DNA of 64,000 nucleotides from Litoditis marina (GCA_964036275.1 OZ038437.1:62001-126000); one strand, 5' to 3'; numbered from the stretch's first letter, positions 50,405-62,038 are shown. A program made the numbers and translations. Notes: a model not told the origin generated them from the sequence alone.

Positions 50405-50842
50405 ATCAACGTGAGCTGATGACTCACACTTACTAGGAATTCCTCGTTCAAGGGAAATAATTACAATTCCCTATCCCGGTCACGGAAGAGTTTCAACGGT
50501 TTACCAATACCTTTCGGCAATGGAAGACCAGCTGATTCTTCCAGTGTAGCGCGCGTGCAGCCCCGGACATCTAAGGGCATCACAGACCTGTTATCGCTCA
50601 ATCTCGTGCGGTTAAACACCGCTTATCCCTCTAAGAAGTTAACTGGACTAAAAGATCCAGAAACTATTTAGTAGGCTAGAGTCTCGCTCGTTATCGGAAT
50701 AAACCAGACAAATCGCTCCACCAACTAAGAACGGCCATGCACCACCAACCACCAAATCGAGAAAGAGCTTTCAATCTGTCAATCCTCACGGTGTCCGGGC
50801 CGGGTGAGTTTTCCCGTGTTGAGTCAAATTAAGCCGCAGGCT
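50224..50842 (-). rRNA. 18S (SSU) rRNA, 3' fragment only
   Basis: Minus strand from the 3' terminus (GTAGGTGAACCTGCAGGTGG...) back to the universal GCCTGCGGCTTAATTTGACT. Homology stops abruptly at about 50842, where GGAG upstream of GCCTGCGG should continue. Only about 619 nt of an expected ~1.75 kb remain, with no promoter or 5' ETS, so this unit cannot make functional SSU rRNA. Confidence 0.93.
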
Positions 50843-51240
50843 TGGTACTACTGGCTGTCTGGTTGGCTATCACGTCTCATGGTGGCTCAAACCGCACTCC
50901 GAGTGTCGATTTGTATCGATAATGGTAGAGATGATCGAGTGGCAGGGGTCGATTACTTACAAACTAATCGAGTCTTACTGAGTAACATGTCACAAGGTGG
51001 CTCAAACCGCACTCCGAGTGTCGATTTGTATCAATAATAGTTTGCAATTAATCGAGTTAATCGAGTGGCAAGGCTCGACTATTTACAAATTGATATAGTC
51101 TGACCGTCTAACATGCCCCAAGGTGGCTCAAACCGCACTCCGAGTGTCGATTTGTATCACTAATGGGAGAGATGGTGTTCTGACGCCGTTAATATTTGGT
51201 CCAAACAGCGCTCCGAGTGTCATTCTGTTTCACCCACGAC
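50843..51240. repeat. Degenerate ~120-bp repeats abutting the 18S break
   Basis: GGTGGCTCAAACCGCACTCC and the following GAGTGTCGATTTGTATC recur at about 50881, 50997 and 51122, with a weaker fourth copy (GTCCAAACAGCGCTCCGAG) near 51190. The copies are separated by TCGAGTGGCA-type linkers. Confidence 0.85.
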
Positions 51241-51596
51241 AAACATAAACACTGATTGTGTGTATGGTACGGCCGGAAATGCGTTATTTGTCATGGGTCA
51301 ATATAAATCAAACACATTTTGTGATCAATTAGATGCTGGTCATTTGGTGAATTGTGTACAAAGTCTGAGAGCTTTGTTCACAAAACAGAGGGCCCTTCCA
51401 CCACGACCAGGCGACCAGCTTTGGAGGGGAAAAAAAAAGTCAACTGGCTGATACCAAGTGAATATTAGTGGATATGCGATTGATAGTAAGAATGATTTAT
51501 ATATGATGAAAATGAACATATAACAATCATAACGACCCGATAAGAGAACACAACGACCCGACCAGAGAACCCGACCAGAGAACACTATCAACACGA
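51241..51596. other. 3' flank of the minus-strand cluster
   Basis: No gene seen. A small run of CGACCCG-(A/T-rich or ACCAG)-AGAAC words (about 51532-51590) repeats three times near the stop of the neighbouring gene. Confidence 0.5.
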
Positions 51597-52409
51597 CTAT
51601 ACAATGACACCTTCTATATCATCACATGCTTCATCTAGACAAAACGAAATAATATCATCAAAGTCGAGATCCTCGCACATTCGAAGAGCACACTCGAATT
51701 CGGTGTCCAATAAAATGAGCGTCTCCTGTAATTAAGTTGTAATTAAGAGACATGATTTGTTTCGGTCATGGGATAGTATATCTTCGTGTCATGTCATACA
51801 ATATGAATTACGATTTAGTTTCTGGACAAATATATGAATGGATAGAATTGACACATAATGATTTCTTATAACAACCTGCATCTTCTTGGCTTCAGCTTGA
51901 ACCTGCTCCCAGTCAAGCTCGTGCGCCCATAGATCTATATCGATCAAACATCGGGACCAATCGCCTTCGGTAAACGTCTGAATTTCCACTATAAACCAAA
52001 CCCCATACATGTCAACGTGATGCCTATATACATGCTGGAATAGTGGGAAAATATGAAACTTTCTTAAGATAACATAAACTTCAGGTCAAGTCTGATTATC
52101 AATTTGTCAAATCTGAGTTCTATACATTCTGTCATCGTGCATACTCTGGCACGCACGCAAAATTTTGAAGTTTCATATAGTACCGATACCCACCGAATCA
52201 TGAGACAATGGCCGATCACACCCCATTTCTTTCCGCGGGACTACATGTCTTTTAGGATGAGTCGATTTCTTGGAGAGAATACGCTTCCCCGTACCTCCTA
52301 TCGGAGCAGACACATAGAGAACACGGGGTTTGGTTATGCGCGAACTCCTTCTCAATGTCGTAGGTGATCCCTTAATAAAAACTTGTATTTCACCTATTCT
52401 GTGATACAT
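51597..52409 (-). CDS. Hypothetical basic-then-acidic protein
   Basis: Not recognised. Proposed exons 52409-52194, 52034-51876 and 51725-51597 (TAG) join in phase 0 to about 167 residues. The first exon is strongly basic (RRSSRITKPR, KRILSKKSTHPKRH), as in nuclear-localisation or DNA-contact tails. The middle has WFIVEIQTFTEGDW, and the last is acidic (LDFDDIISF...DEACDDIEG). The two downstream exons have good acceptors (TTCCAG, TTACAG) and clean phase. The first exon and its start (ATG at 52409, alternatively an acceptor at TTAAG) are less certain. It lies 800 bp downstream of the next gene in the cluster. Confidence 0.5.
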
Positions 52410-53208
52410 TTTTACAATTATATATAATCAACAATCTACGTTTAGGAACGATATTTACATCTTGTTTTTCATGACCAGGACAACAATATTGTAAATAACA
52501 TCAGCTAATTGCAGTGAACGTCAAGTTTACTCAAATGTTTGAAATTGGTGCTCAATTTTAATTCTGGCTTTCTGTTCATTTTGTTAAGTGTACAGTGTCT
52601 TTAATGATACCTCGGCTGTTTCTATGGGCATGTTTTGAATTGATCTACTTAATCCAGAAACGATAGAAGGACGGACCATGCTGCTGAAGTTGTGATACAA
52701 TATAACTGATAATACAAAATAAAATGTGAACGGAGATGAACGACATGCATGAATATGAACAGAATGATTCCAGATATGATAGGACAGAACCGGTTGGAAA
52801 AACTAAATAAATTGTTATTTATATTTATTATCATTTATCATTATTTAATAGACGGAGAAACAGAACAACTGTCGAGTAGAATAAGACGTATCTGAGCTGC
52901 ACGACATCAGATCATTGCCTATAAACAGAAATTTGTATACGAAGAAATGGATTGTAGTCATTTTCTTACTCATATGTTTCAAATGGTTCGGAAAGAACGT
53001 GATTATTCAACATGGAGGTCTGTTTTGTGGTCATTTATATTAGTAGATTACTTGTGTATTTGTTTGTCACTACATGTTTGGCTCACAATAGTCTTGGATA
53101 TGTGTGACTAATCGTTTCAATATAAGACCCAATAGTTGATATTTCTTTCGTAGGTTTTCCTGTTTGTCATGTAAAAATTGATCTGATTCATTTGATAAGA
53201 CAACACAT
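52410..53208. other. Intergenic, A/T-rich, nothing recognised
   Basis: No open frame with matching splice sites and no repeat seen; likely 3' UTR and spacer between two minus-strand genes. Confidence 0.4.
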
Positions 53209-53929
53209 TTACCTCATTGTCAATGTGGTCATGAGGTCGTTGACACGGAAAGTTTTCTTTCGGTAAAAGATCATTACGGACTTGAAGTGTCGAGCCACCT
53301 CTTCCATTACATGAGCTTCACCTCGGAAGCCTCTGATTTTGGATTCAATCACTCTATGGTGTCTGACAGATATTTTCATCATCAATATGTCTAGGTCTCT
53401 TCGCTGAAATGAATCTGGTATATGCGATAATCTATAAAACCAACTGGATGATGAGTTAATTTTAAATTGAAAACCATATGTTGGATAACTAACAAGATCA
53501 ACATCGTATGTGTCCCCAATAGATGGAGATATGTAATCAACGAGTAGACGACGATCTACGGTTTCCTGGCAAATTGCGTCACCGAATGACTGTTGGACCA
53601 AAAAGGCAACCCATTGCTTGTTGTCGGTATTACCGTGGAGTTGCATGATTGAATCGTGAACAGCCTGTAAAAAAATCTGAACAACTTGGTACGACGATAT
53701 GACGTATAGGTATCTACATTAATAGAAGTCAATTGATAACATTACGAATTTTTCAAATATTGGTTGTAGTCTGATCTCGACAGCTTACTTCGTCAATTAG
53801 ATAGAGATAAAACGTTGTAGTTGAAACGAGAAAATTTACTTGTTCTCTGTCGGACAACTGTGCACCAATGGAAGAATCTTGCACTATTCTCGATTCCTGA
53901 GAACATTGTTGTGTGGGACACACCTCCAT
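53209..53929 (-). CDS. Hypothetical protein (181 aa)
   Basis: Not recognised. Exons 53929-53840 and 53664-53209 (TAA) join in phase 0. The ATG lies 12 nt after a CCAACAG acceptor. The protein begins MEVCPTQQCSQES and has the well-filled stretch KQWVAFLVQQSFGDAICQE. It ends basic (SKIRGFRGEAHVMEEVARHF...). No membrane segment or signal peptide. The final codons read ATGAG|GTAAAT, so an extra 3' exon is possible, but none was found. Fourth in the co-oriented cluster, 320 bp after the preceding gene. Confidence 0.55.
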
Positions 53930-54249
53930 CACAACGATTATCTGTTGGAATACGGTATTTAATGTATGTATACAACTGCCCAACGTATATTTTTTTTGAT
54001 AATAGTAACTATACAAAAATCTGAATAAATGCATACTAACAAGCACATTGTATAATTATAATTATTTTCAAATTGACACAATAACCGAGTATTTGGTTCC
54101 GAAATCAATTCAATCTATGTGTAGCACGGAGTTACATACAAAAATAAAGTATTTGTTGGAAACAATGATCATCGATAGAAGACTGGAATAGACCAATGTT
54201 TAGCCAATATCAATAGATTTCGAAAAAGTTCATTAAATGAAAAAAAAAT
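53930..54249. other. Intergenic spacer in the minus-strand cluster
   Basis: A/T-rich, no gene. Contains the acceptor TTCCAACAG used by the following gene. Confidence 0.4.
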
Positions 54250-54632
54250 CTATGAAAAGAATGATGGTTCATCGAGCCGGCCCGAATGTAGGCTCTCTGC
54301 ATGTATTGGCAGGCTCCTCGATGTCTGCAAAAAAAATTTGTATCAGTGATCATTTTACAGGTATCAGTTTTGGTCGAAAAACTCACGAATTTCGCACAAA
54401 TGATAGATATTCACCTCAATGTAGGACCCGTTCAATGTATTGAACATGACGAGTCTACCGTCATTCGTCCAGAATTCTTGGAACGAATGTTTTTCCCATT
54501 CATCCATCTATAAATATCACATGAGATGAGCCTGATTAAACGATAATAATTGCCATACAATAGATAACGTACTTGGAGAGGTGCGAGTTCCTTTCCGTCG
54601 TCGAGCGTATGCAATGTTGAAGATGTAGACAT
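54250..54632 (-). CDS. Hypothetical small protein (75 aa)
   Basis: Not recognised. Exons 54632-54573, 54507-54415 and 54324-54250 (TAG) are all multiples of three and join in phase 0. The ATG sits immediately after TTGTTCAG, a typical SL acceptor position. Sequence begins MSTSSTLHTLDDGKELAPLQ; the middle has EFWTNDGRLVMFNTLNGS. Placed 161 bp downstream of the protease gene at 54793, a spacing typical of nematode operons. Its small size makes it less certain than its neighbours. Confidence 0.5.
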
Positions 54633-54792
54633 CTGAACAACACTTTTTCAGTACAAAAAAAATGGACGAGAGCACGTTCAAAATGAATAAAAATATGTGT
54701 GTGTATAGTAACACAATAGTGGAAACATTAATAATATATTTCGAAACACTTCATTTATGGAAATGACTGAACGACCATTAAACACATTATAA

Positions 54793-55835
54793 CTAATGGA
54801 GGAGACGGAACATTTCGGGAGTGGGCTCGGATGCGTTGTGGAGATCGCCAATCATCTGGCGGAACAGTACACAATCTAATACGGATGGTACTGCAAATAT
54901 CCCGTGTGCTAGATATGTGGTAATGAAATGCACACACCAGAATAGACAATCGTTTCCAATAATGGACTGCTTTGGACAAGATACTACGTTAATGGGAACA
55001 TTGTTATTGGTCACATTCAACACGGCATTCTGAAATGATGCCAATTCTTGATTGCTCAACGAGAATAACGGCAATGAGTTGTAATAGTTGATAGCGTTTC
55101 CGGTCAAATCACATATCACCACAGAATAATGTTTTCTACGCAACACTGGTAAAATGAAAATGTCGAAAGACGGATTTTTCTTCAGTGCTCGCTTCATCGT
55201 TGCGGTCAATCGAGTTGGCCATTCCGATACACTGACCGAATCACGTAAAAAGTTTGGCGATTTGGTCACAATCTGAACTTGAGATTGTGTTAAGTATTTG
55301 GCACAGAACCATATAATCTTTGTGTCAGAAGCAAAATGTTTGTCACGTTTTACTCAATAGTGTCATTATGTTTCCATCTGCTTCAACAATAACCACAAAT
55401 CAGATCAATTATTTTATTTTATTTTCTGAATTGTCAATTCGTATGCTCCTCTATATCAAATGGTACACGTTATATGAAGACTGACTCTCTCACTGTCACG
55501 ATTGATGTACTCAATTCTGCCCAACACTTCTTCGATGCTTTCCGTACTTGCGAGCGCACCTGACGTCTTACACAGTTTGATGAGTTTTCTAAATGAACCA
55601 CAGTTTTTTAAAACGATTTAATTTGAAAATGAGCGGTTCAGTGCAACTCAAACGTTTAAAGTTTTGTCTCTTCGTATCATCATTTAGATAGTTAAGGTAT
55701 TTCGATATCACACAGAATTACGTACTCAGGATCCTCTGTATTTTCATTCACTTTTGAGCCGACGATGCTCGCTACACTTTTCTCGTGTTCCGATTTGCGT
55801 TTGCCTAAGAACCTTTCAATGCGGATGGTTGGCAT
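54793..55835 (-). CDS. Ulp1/C48-like cysteine protease, paralog 2
   Basis: Exons 55835-55726, 55588-55486 and 55272-54793, 230 residues. The ATG abuts a GTTTCAG acceptor. The last exon carries the clan CE triad in order: His in RKHYSVVICDL, Asn in NYYNSLPLF (where Asp is commoner), and Gln plus Cys in PKQSIIGNDCLFWC. The N-terminus is basic (RIERFLGKRKSEHEKS). It is only the catalytic core plus a short leader, much smaller than cellular SUMO proteases. This size and isolation are typical of Ulp1 modules carried by mobile elements and viruses. By family it would cleave ubiquitin-like conjugates or process a polyprotein; the substrate is unknown. Homologous to the next gene upstream with identical intron positions. 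Confidence 0.8.
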
Positions 55836-56100
55836 CTGAAACTGTGTTTTTGCAAACAAGAAAAACATAATGTGATGAAATGTGTCTACAAAAACACATA
55901 AGATTCATCTGTTTCACGAATTTTTGAAAAATCAAAACGAATCGACACAAAAAATACCCAGATGTATAGGTGAACAGTCGAGACTGTATCAAACGCAATA
56001 AAAACATTACTTTTCATATATGTTCATATAAAACTGCAATCAACACAAATAAATAAACCATAACAAAAATCTCAGATGTGTGTAATCGTATAACAAGAAA
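55836..56100. other. Spacer between the two protease genes
   Basis: 265 bp, A/T-rich, ending in the AAACACAGTTTCAG acceptor in front of the paralog 2 ATG (minus strand). The length fits SL2-type operon spacing. Confidence 0.5.
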
Positions 56101-57384
56101 TCAAAAGCCTATTTGGAGATAAGGGAGGGGGGCTGATTCACTATGTGCCACAATTTTTAGAATTGTGAACCTCACGAACTCCGCATCCAAAGGCGGGGGA
56201 ATTGCGGTCGGGCCACTAGAAATGAAACATAGTAGATAATGGCAAACATGGAAACCACAATCATTACCCGCGAATGACTGCGACACTGTCGCCACGCGAT
56301 TTATAGAGGCTGGCCGTTCAGTCAATCGAGCGAGAGCATTTACAAACGGGGTGAGTTCGTCTTCCGATAGTGAATGAGATTCTAGACTATTCATGTAAAC
56401 AACATTTGACATAGATAAATCTAATATCACCAGAGTAAAATGAGCGTGTCTCAACATGGGAATGCATATGTAGGTACATCCGGGGCTCTTGCGTAGGCTT
56501 TTCTGGACTGTACGGACGATTTTCGCCTCCCAACTAGCGATCGGACAGTTTTCCGCCTGTCGGAGGAAACTGGGTGATCGGAATTCTACCTGGAACCATA
56601 CATGGATGTCTATTACACGTAATTCTACTATTCGGTATGATTCTATCATAATTGTGATATCGGACAACAATTGTATTGATATTGGAAATTATTCTCCGAA
56701 TTATAACCCAGTAAACGTGGATTTCGTAAGATAAACACATGTTGGCGAAATCATTCACTGTCACGGTACTGGCGAGTATTTGATTATGGTTTCATGCGCT
56801 AATGTTCTTTGATACTCATATTACTCATTCTTTTGAAAAATGGAGAAACATAATAGACACCACTTAATTTTCTAATATCTTCTACTCATTTATTGATCAA
56901 AAACTAACCCTGTGATCTCCTGCGTTGGCAGTTTCAATCTTTTCAATAAACGCTTCAATAACCGCAGTTGAGATCATACTTCCGGCGGTAATTATCGAGT
57001 TCACATCGTGTCTAAATCGTATTATGATTGAACATGTTTACATAAATACTTGTGTAATACCCATTTCTGTTTCATTGGGTTTTAAATCAATCTTTTAGTC
57101 AAAAGTCCAATCGGAGTGAGTTCTCACATGTTAAACTACATAGTATCCATTTCAATTTAGTCGTAATACACAAGACACAAACATCTATAATCAAAATTCG
57201 TTCGATCATCAGAGTAGCACAATTACTTTTAGGTACTCGCATGCAGAATGTTTGTTCATGAGTTAACTAACAAGGTTAGGCCGTTTGACAAGGGACCGTT
57301 CGTGGCTTGCTCCACGATGGCTACTGCTCTTGCTCTGGCTTTCTCCAAAGATTCAGCTCGTTTCCTACTTTTTGTGATCGCCAT
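56101..57384 (-). CDS. Ulp1/C48-like cysteine protease, paralog 1
   Basis: Exons 57384-57272, 57011-56909 and 56589-56101, 234 residues. The ATG lies 2 nt after TGTTCAG. Exon 1 is a charged helix (KRAESLEKARARAVAIVEQA). Exon 2 is 103 nt, the same length and phases as in paralog 2, and exon 3 starts at the homologous codon. Triad: His in RHAHFTLVILDL, Asn in YMNSLES, Gln and Cys in SQSFAGNDCGFHVC, which is closer to consensus than paralog 2. First gene of the co-oriented cluster; paralog 2 starts 266 bp downstream. Its upstream half lies inside the left palindrome arm, so a mirror copy exists at 63267. Confidence 0.82.
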
Positions 57385-57910
57385 TTCTGAACATGTAATT
57401 AATCATTTGAGTTCGGTGCACATTATGTCAGCTGGGAGACTGACTCGCATCGAAACTCGATCCCATAGACAACTGAATTTGCATAGTATATTCAAATTCG
57501 ATACACAAATAGTCAAATTTCCTTTTCACTCATCAAACTACAAAGATAAGACGAAAGTGCGAGCTGGTCAAAAGTGCGCTCGGAGTGCGTTCAAACTACA
57601 AACTTTTCAGTTCAAGGGCATGCACCAACGTTTAACAATATTCCTGACAGTCGGAAAAATGAATTTTCTGGTTACTCCGTATTGTAGCGATTACCGTGTT
57701 CTGTTCCCTCGACATAACCAATGAACAATGCTCTGAACCTGGTCCTAGTTTTTCGTATATCTGGTCTATAGGTCAAACTCGGTCACAATCTATGCTCATA
57801 CTGCATATTTGAAGCTTGAAAAACCTCAAAATACTATGAAAATAGTGATCAAGACTGTGTTGCGAGTGTGTGTGTTCAACCTTTGAGAAGAGACGTTAGA
57901 ATTAGACGAA
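57385..57910. other. Upstream region of the protease gene, nothing recognised
   Basis: No promoter motif recognised. An open + strand frame (57248-57724) runs antisense to protease exon 1 and is not accepted as a gene. 57600-57910 reappears at about 58300-58620 as the non-tandem half of a composite repeat. Confidence 0.4.
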
Positions 57911-58300
57911 GATGCGAGCTGGTCAAAAGTTCACTCGGAGCGCGTTTTCACTCATCAAACTACAAAGATAAGACGAAAGTGCGAGCTGGTCAAAAGTTCA
58001 CTCGGAGCGCGTTTTCACTCATCAAACTACAAAGATAAGACGAAAGTGCGAGCTGGTCAAAAGTTCACTCGGAGCGCGTTTTCACTCATCAAACTACAAA
58101 GATAAGACGAAAGTGCGAGCTGGTCAAAAGTTCACTCGGAGCGCGTTTTCACTCATCAAACTACAAAGATAAGACGAAAGTGCGAGCTGGTCAAAAGTTC
58201 ACTCGGAGCGCGTTTTCACTCATCAAACTACAAAGATAAGACGAAAGTGCGAGCTGGTCAAAAGTTCACTCGGAGCGCGTTTTCACTCATCAAACTACAA
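57911..58300. repeat. 67-bp tandem array L1
   Basis: About six copies of a 67-bp unit containing CATCAAACTACAAAGATAAG, GCGAGCTGGTCAAAAGTTCA and CTCGGAGCGCGTTTTCA. Confidence 0.93.
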
Positions 58301-58611
58301 ACTTTTCAGTTCAAGGACATGCACCAACGTTTAACAATATTCTTGACAGTCGGAAAAATGAATTTTCTGGTTACTCCGTATTGTAGCGATTACCGTGTTC
58401 TGTTCCCTCGACATAACCAATGAACAATGCTCTGAACCTGGTCCTAGTTTTTCGTATAACTGGTCTATAGGTCAAACTCGGTCACAATCTATGCTCATAC
58501 TGCATATTTGAAGCTTGAAAAACCTCAAAATACTATGAAAATAGTGATCAAGACTGTGTTGCGAGTGTGTGTGTTCAACCTTTGAGAAGAGACGTTAGAA
58601 TTAGACGAAGA

Positions 58612-58957
58612 TGCGAGCTGGTCAAAAGTTCACTCGGAGCGCGTTTTCACTCATCAAACTACAAAGATAAGACGAAAGTGCGAGCTGGTCAAAAGTTCAC
58701 TCGGAGCGCGTTTTCACTCATCAAACTACAAAGATAAGACGAAAGTGCGAGCTGGTCAAAAGTTCACTCGGAGCGCGTTTTCACTCATCAAACTACAAAG
58801 ATAAGACGAAAGTGCGAGCTGGTCAAAAGTTCACTCGGAGCGCGTTTTCACTCATCAAACTACAAAGATAAGACGAAAGTGCGAGCTGGTCAAAAGTTCA
58901 CTCGGAGCGCGTTTTCACTCATCAAACTACAAAGATAAGACGAAAGTGCGAGCTGGT
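58612..58957. repeat. 67-bp tandem array L2
   Basis: About five copies of the same 67-bp unit. Between L1 and L2 lies a ~310-bp copy of 57600-57910, so array plus spacer forms a ~700-bp higher-order unit. Confidence 0.93.
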
Positions 58958-59496
58958 CCGTTTCTTCAACGTTTCTTCTGTTTCCCCTGCTACTTTCTCT
59001 TTAATTTTCCACAAATTCTTGCCCCCCTGCGCGTTGGTTTCATAGGGTATTTTTTCTCAATGACTTGTCTTCAATTTTCTACTGATTTCCGCTAGTTTGC
59101 GGAATGAATTCGATTTTATAAGCATTTCCATTGCATATTTTTCGTATATTTTTCGTTTATGTAAACTAATACAGTTTAATTCCATGTACATTGACGGACC
59201 GGAATTCTAGCTGGAGGTCGGGGCAGTACTGGTGGACTGGCAGGACAGATCATGGATATTCTGGATCAATCAGGTAAGTTTGAGGGAATTTTTAACGTTA
59301 ACCCTGCCTTACTTGCTCTCTAGAATTGATGTCGTTTTGAGCAGGTACTCTCACGAGTTCACTCAAAACATGCAGACATCAATTCACACGGAGACCTGTT
59401 TGGTGGGGAGCTTTAGTGAATTTCAGCCGGCGTTCGGTTCAGGGAATCGTAGAAAACTACGATTAAAATGCCTTTTTTTCTCAAAAAATTCCCTGA

Positions 59497-59541
59497 TTAC
59501 CTGGCAAAAACTGCACTCCGAGCGTCGTTTTTGCCAGGTAA
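59497..59541. repeat. 15-bp perfect inverted repeat around CACTCCGAG
   Basis: TTACCTGGCAAAAAC and its exact complement flank a 15-nt core TGCACTCCGAGCGTC. The mirror copy is at 61177-61221. Confidence 0.9.
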
Positions 59542-59911
59542 AAAATAAAACAATGAGAACTACTATTTTAGTAGAACCGGAAAATGACCCATAGCCCGAA
59601 ATCACATAGTCTGAGGTTACAGTAGGCCGTTGAACCGGACCAATTCGATTTTTTTTGCCGATAAAATCAAATTTATTGGCGCAAAACCATGGTGTAGTTG
59701 TAGTTTGAGCCAGTAATAGTTGTTAAATTACATGACCTCTAGCTAATGTAATTGCCTGTTCATTTTTGCCAACTTTACAACAATATACTGATACTATTTA
59801 TTCTAATTTTGCCGTTTCTGTTGAAACTTTGACTAGTTTTGGCTGAAATTCATCGAAAAAAAGACATCGGGACATGAGATTTGACCTGATATAAGACCAG
59901 AAAATGTTTGA

Positions 59912-60806
59912 AAAAGTAGCGAGTAGCGGAAATCCTTAGAAAATTGAAGATCAATTCTAGAGCACAAGTAAGGCAGAGGTAACGCCGAAATTGTCACAAA
60001 CTTACCTGATTGATCCCGAATCCTCCACAAACTGTCCTGTCAGTCCACCAGAGCTGCCCCGACCTTTAGCTAGAGTTCCGGTCCGTCCATGTACATGGAA
60101 TTAAACTGTATTAGTTAACGTATACAAAAAACAGGCAATGGAAATGCCTAGAAAATCAACTTCAGTCCGCAAAGTAGCGGAAATCCTTAGAAAATTGAAG
60201 ACATATCATTGAGGAAAAATATCCTATGAAACCAGCCCGCAGAGAGGGGGGGGGGCAGGAATGTGTAGAAAATTGGAGAAAATTTAGCAAAGGAAAACGA
60301 AAGAAACGTACAAAAAATCGAATTTTACGCGCAAAATTATCGGAAACATTGGCAGGGTCAATACTATTTGACCTTTTGTTTCAGTTTTGTAATCCTCTCA
60401 ACTATCCACATAACATCCTACAAGGGATGGCAGCAGATGTGTCAATCAGATTACAAGTTGGCGAACTTACTGGCAAAATTGTCACTAAAAAGGGAATTAT
60501 TGCATGTTATTTAGGCTAAGAGAAGTTAGTTATATTAGTTAAAAAGTTAAATCTAGAAAAATATCAATGTTAATGCTACAAAAAAGGGAGAAGCAGACAG
60601 ACTGTCAGCTTGTAAGTTGGACAATGAGCAATCAATGGGCTTTTTCGCCATCCTGTTAACGCGCTTGTTCACGTGAATTTGCCAACGCATGCTAAAACGT
60701 ATTTCAATTGGGTTTGCAAGTTAGAATTTGATGCGAGTTGATTTATAAAATGGGGAATTATCGAGAAATAGGCGTTAAACAATGGAGCTAATACAGAAGC
60801 TATAGG
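59912..60806. other. Palindrome spacer with a third, diverged repeat copy
   Basis: 895 bp not shared as an inverted pair. 60001-60260 is a diverged copy of right-arm 61440-61720 (TGTCCTGTCAGTCCACCAG, CATGGAATTAAACTGTATTAG). GAAATCCTTAGAAAATTGAAG-type words occur at about 59930 and 60180. An open frame at 60226-60519 has a Lys/Arg-rich start and no supporting features. Confidence 0.7.
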
Positions 60807-61762
60807 TCAAACATTTTCTGGTCTTATATCAGGTCAAATCTCATGTCCCGATGTCTTTTTTTCGATGAATTTCAGCCAAAACTAGTCAAAGTTTCAACAG
60901 AAACGGCAAAATTAGAATAAATAGTATCAGTATATTGTTGTAAAGTTGGCAAAAATGAACAGGCAATTACATTAGCTAGAGGTCATGTAATTTAACAACT
61001 ATTACTGGCTCAAACTACAACTACACCATGGTTTTGCGCCAATAAATTTGATTTTATCGGCAAAAAAAATCGAATTGGTCCGGTTCAACGGCCTACTGTA
61101 ACCTCAGACTATGTGATTTCGGGCTATGGGTCATTTTCCAGTTCTACTAAAATAGTAGTTCTCATTGTTTTATTTTTTACCTGGCAAAAACGACGCTCGG
61201 AGTGCAGTTTTTGCCAGGTAATCAGGGAATTTTTTGAGAAAAAAAGGCATTTTAATCGTAGTTTTCTACGATTCCCTGAACCGAACGCCGGCTGAAATTC
61301 ACTAAAGCTCCCCACCAAACAGGTCTCCGTGTGAATTGATGTCTGCATGTTTTGAGTGAACTCGTGAGAGTACCTGCTCAAAACGACATCAATTCTAGAG
61401 AGCAAGTAAGGCAGGGTTAACGTTAAAAATTCCCTCAAACTTACCTGATTGATCCAGAATATCCATGATCTGTCCTGTCAGTCCACCAGTACTGCCCCGA
61501 CCTCCAGCTAGAATTCCGGTCCGTCAATGTACATGGAATTAAACTGTATTAGTTTACATAAACGAAAAATATACGAAAAATATGCAATGGAAATGCTTAT
61601 AAAATCGAATTCATTCCGCAAACTAGCGGAAATCAGTAGAAAATTGAAGACAAGTCATTGAGAAAAAATACCCTATGAAACCAACGCGCAGGGGGGCAAG
61701 AATTTGTGGAAAATTAAAGAGAAAGTAGCAGGGGAAACAGAAGAAACGTTGAAGAAACGGAC

Positions 61763-62038
61763 CAGCTCGCACTTTCGTCTTATCTTTGTAGTTTGATGAG
61801 TGAAAACGCGCTCCGAGTGAACTTTTGACCAGCTCGCACTTTCGTCTTATCTTTGTAGTTTGATGAGTGAAAACGCGCTCCGAGTGAACTTTTGACCAGC
61901 TCGCACTTTCGTCTTATCTTTGTAGTTTGATGAGTGAAAACGCGCTCCGAGTGAACTTTTGACCAGCTCGCACTTTCGTCTTATCTTTGTAGTTTGATGA
62001 GTGAAAACGCGCTCCGAGTGAACTTTTGACCAGCTCGC
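61763..62038. repeat. 67-bp tandem array R1
   Basis: Complement of L2 with four units instead of five. Confidence 0.93.

Larger units (their letters stand above)
56652..59911. repeat. Left arm of large inverted repeat
   Basis: Matches the complement of 60807-64000 almost base for base. Coordinates sum to 120651 in the outer part and 120718 in the inner part; the 67-base difference is one tandem-repeat unit. The mirror of the window edge is 56652, so the arm may extend further left. Confidence 0.95.

Noticed and set aside
56590..56908. Possible extra exon in protease paralog 1
   Set aside because: An open frame exists, but joining the flanking exons directly in phase 0 reproduces the structure of paralog 2 exactly, so this is intron.
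57248..57724. 158-codon + strand ORF and its mirror (62927-63403)
   Set aside because: Antisense to protease exon 1, which has better splice sites, start context and homology; no family recognised.
60226..60519. 97-codon ORF in the palindrome spacer
   Set aside because: Basic low-complexity start within repeat-derived sequence, no domain or splice context.
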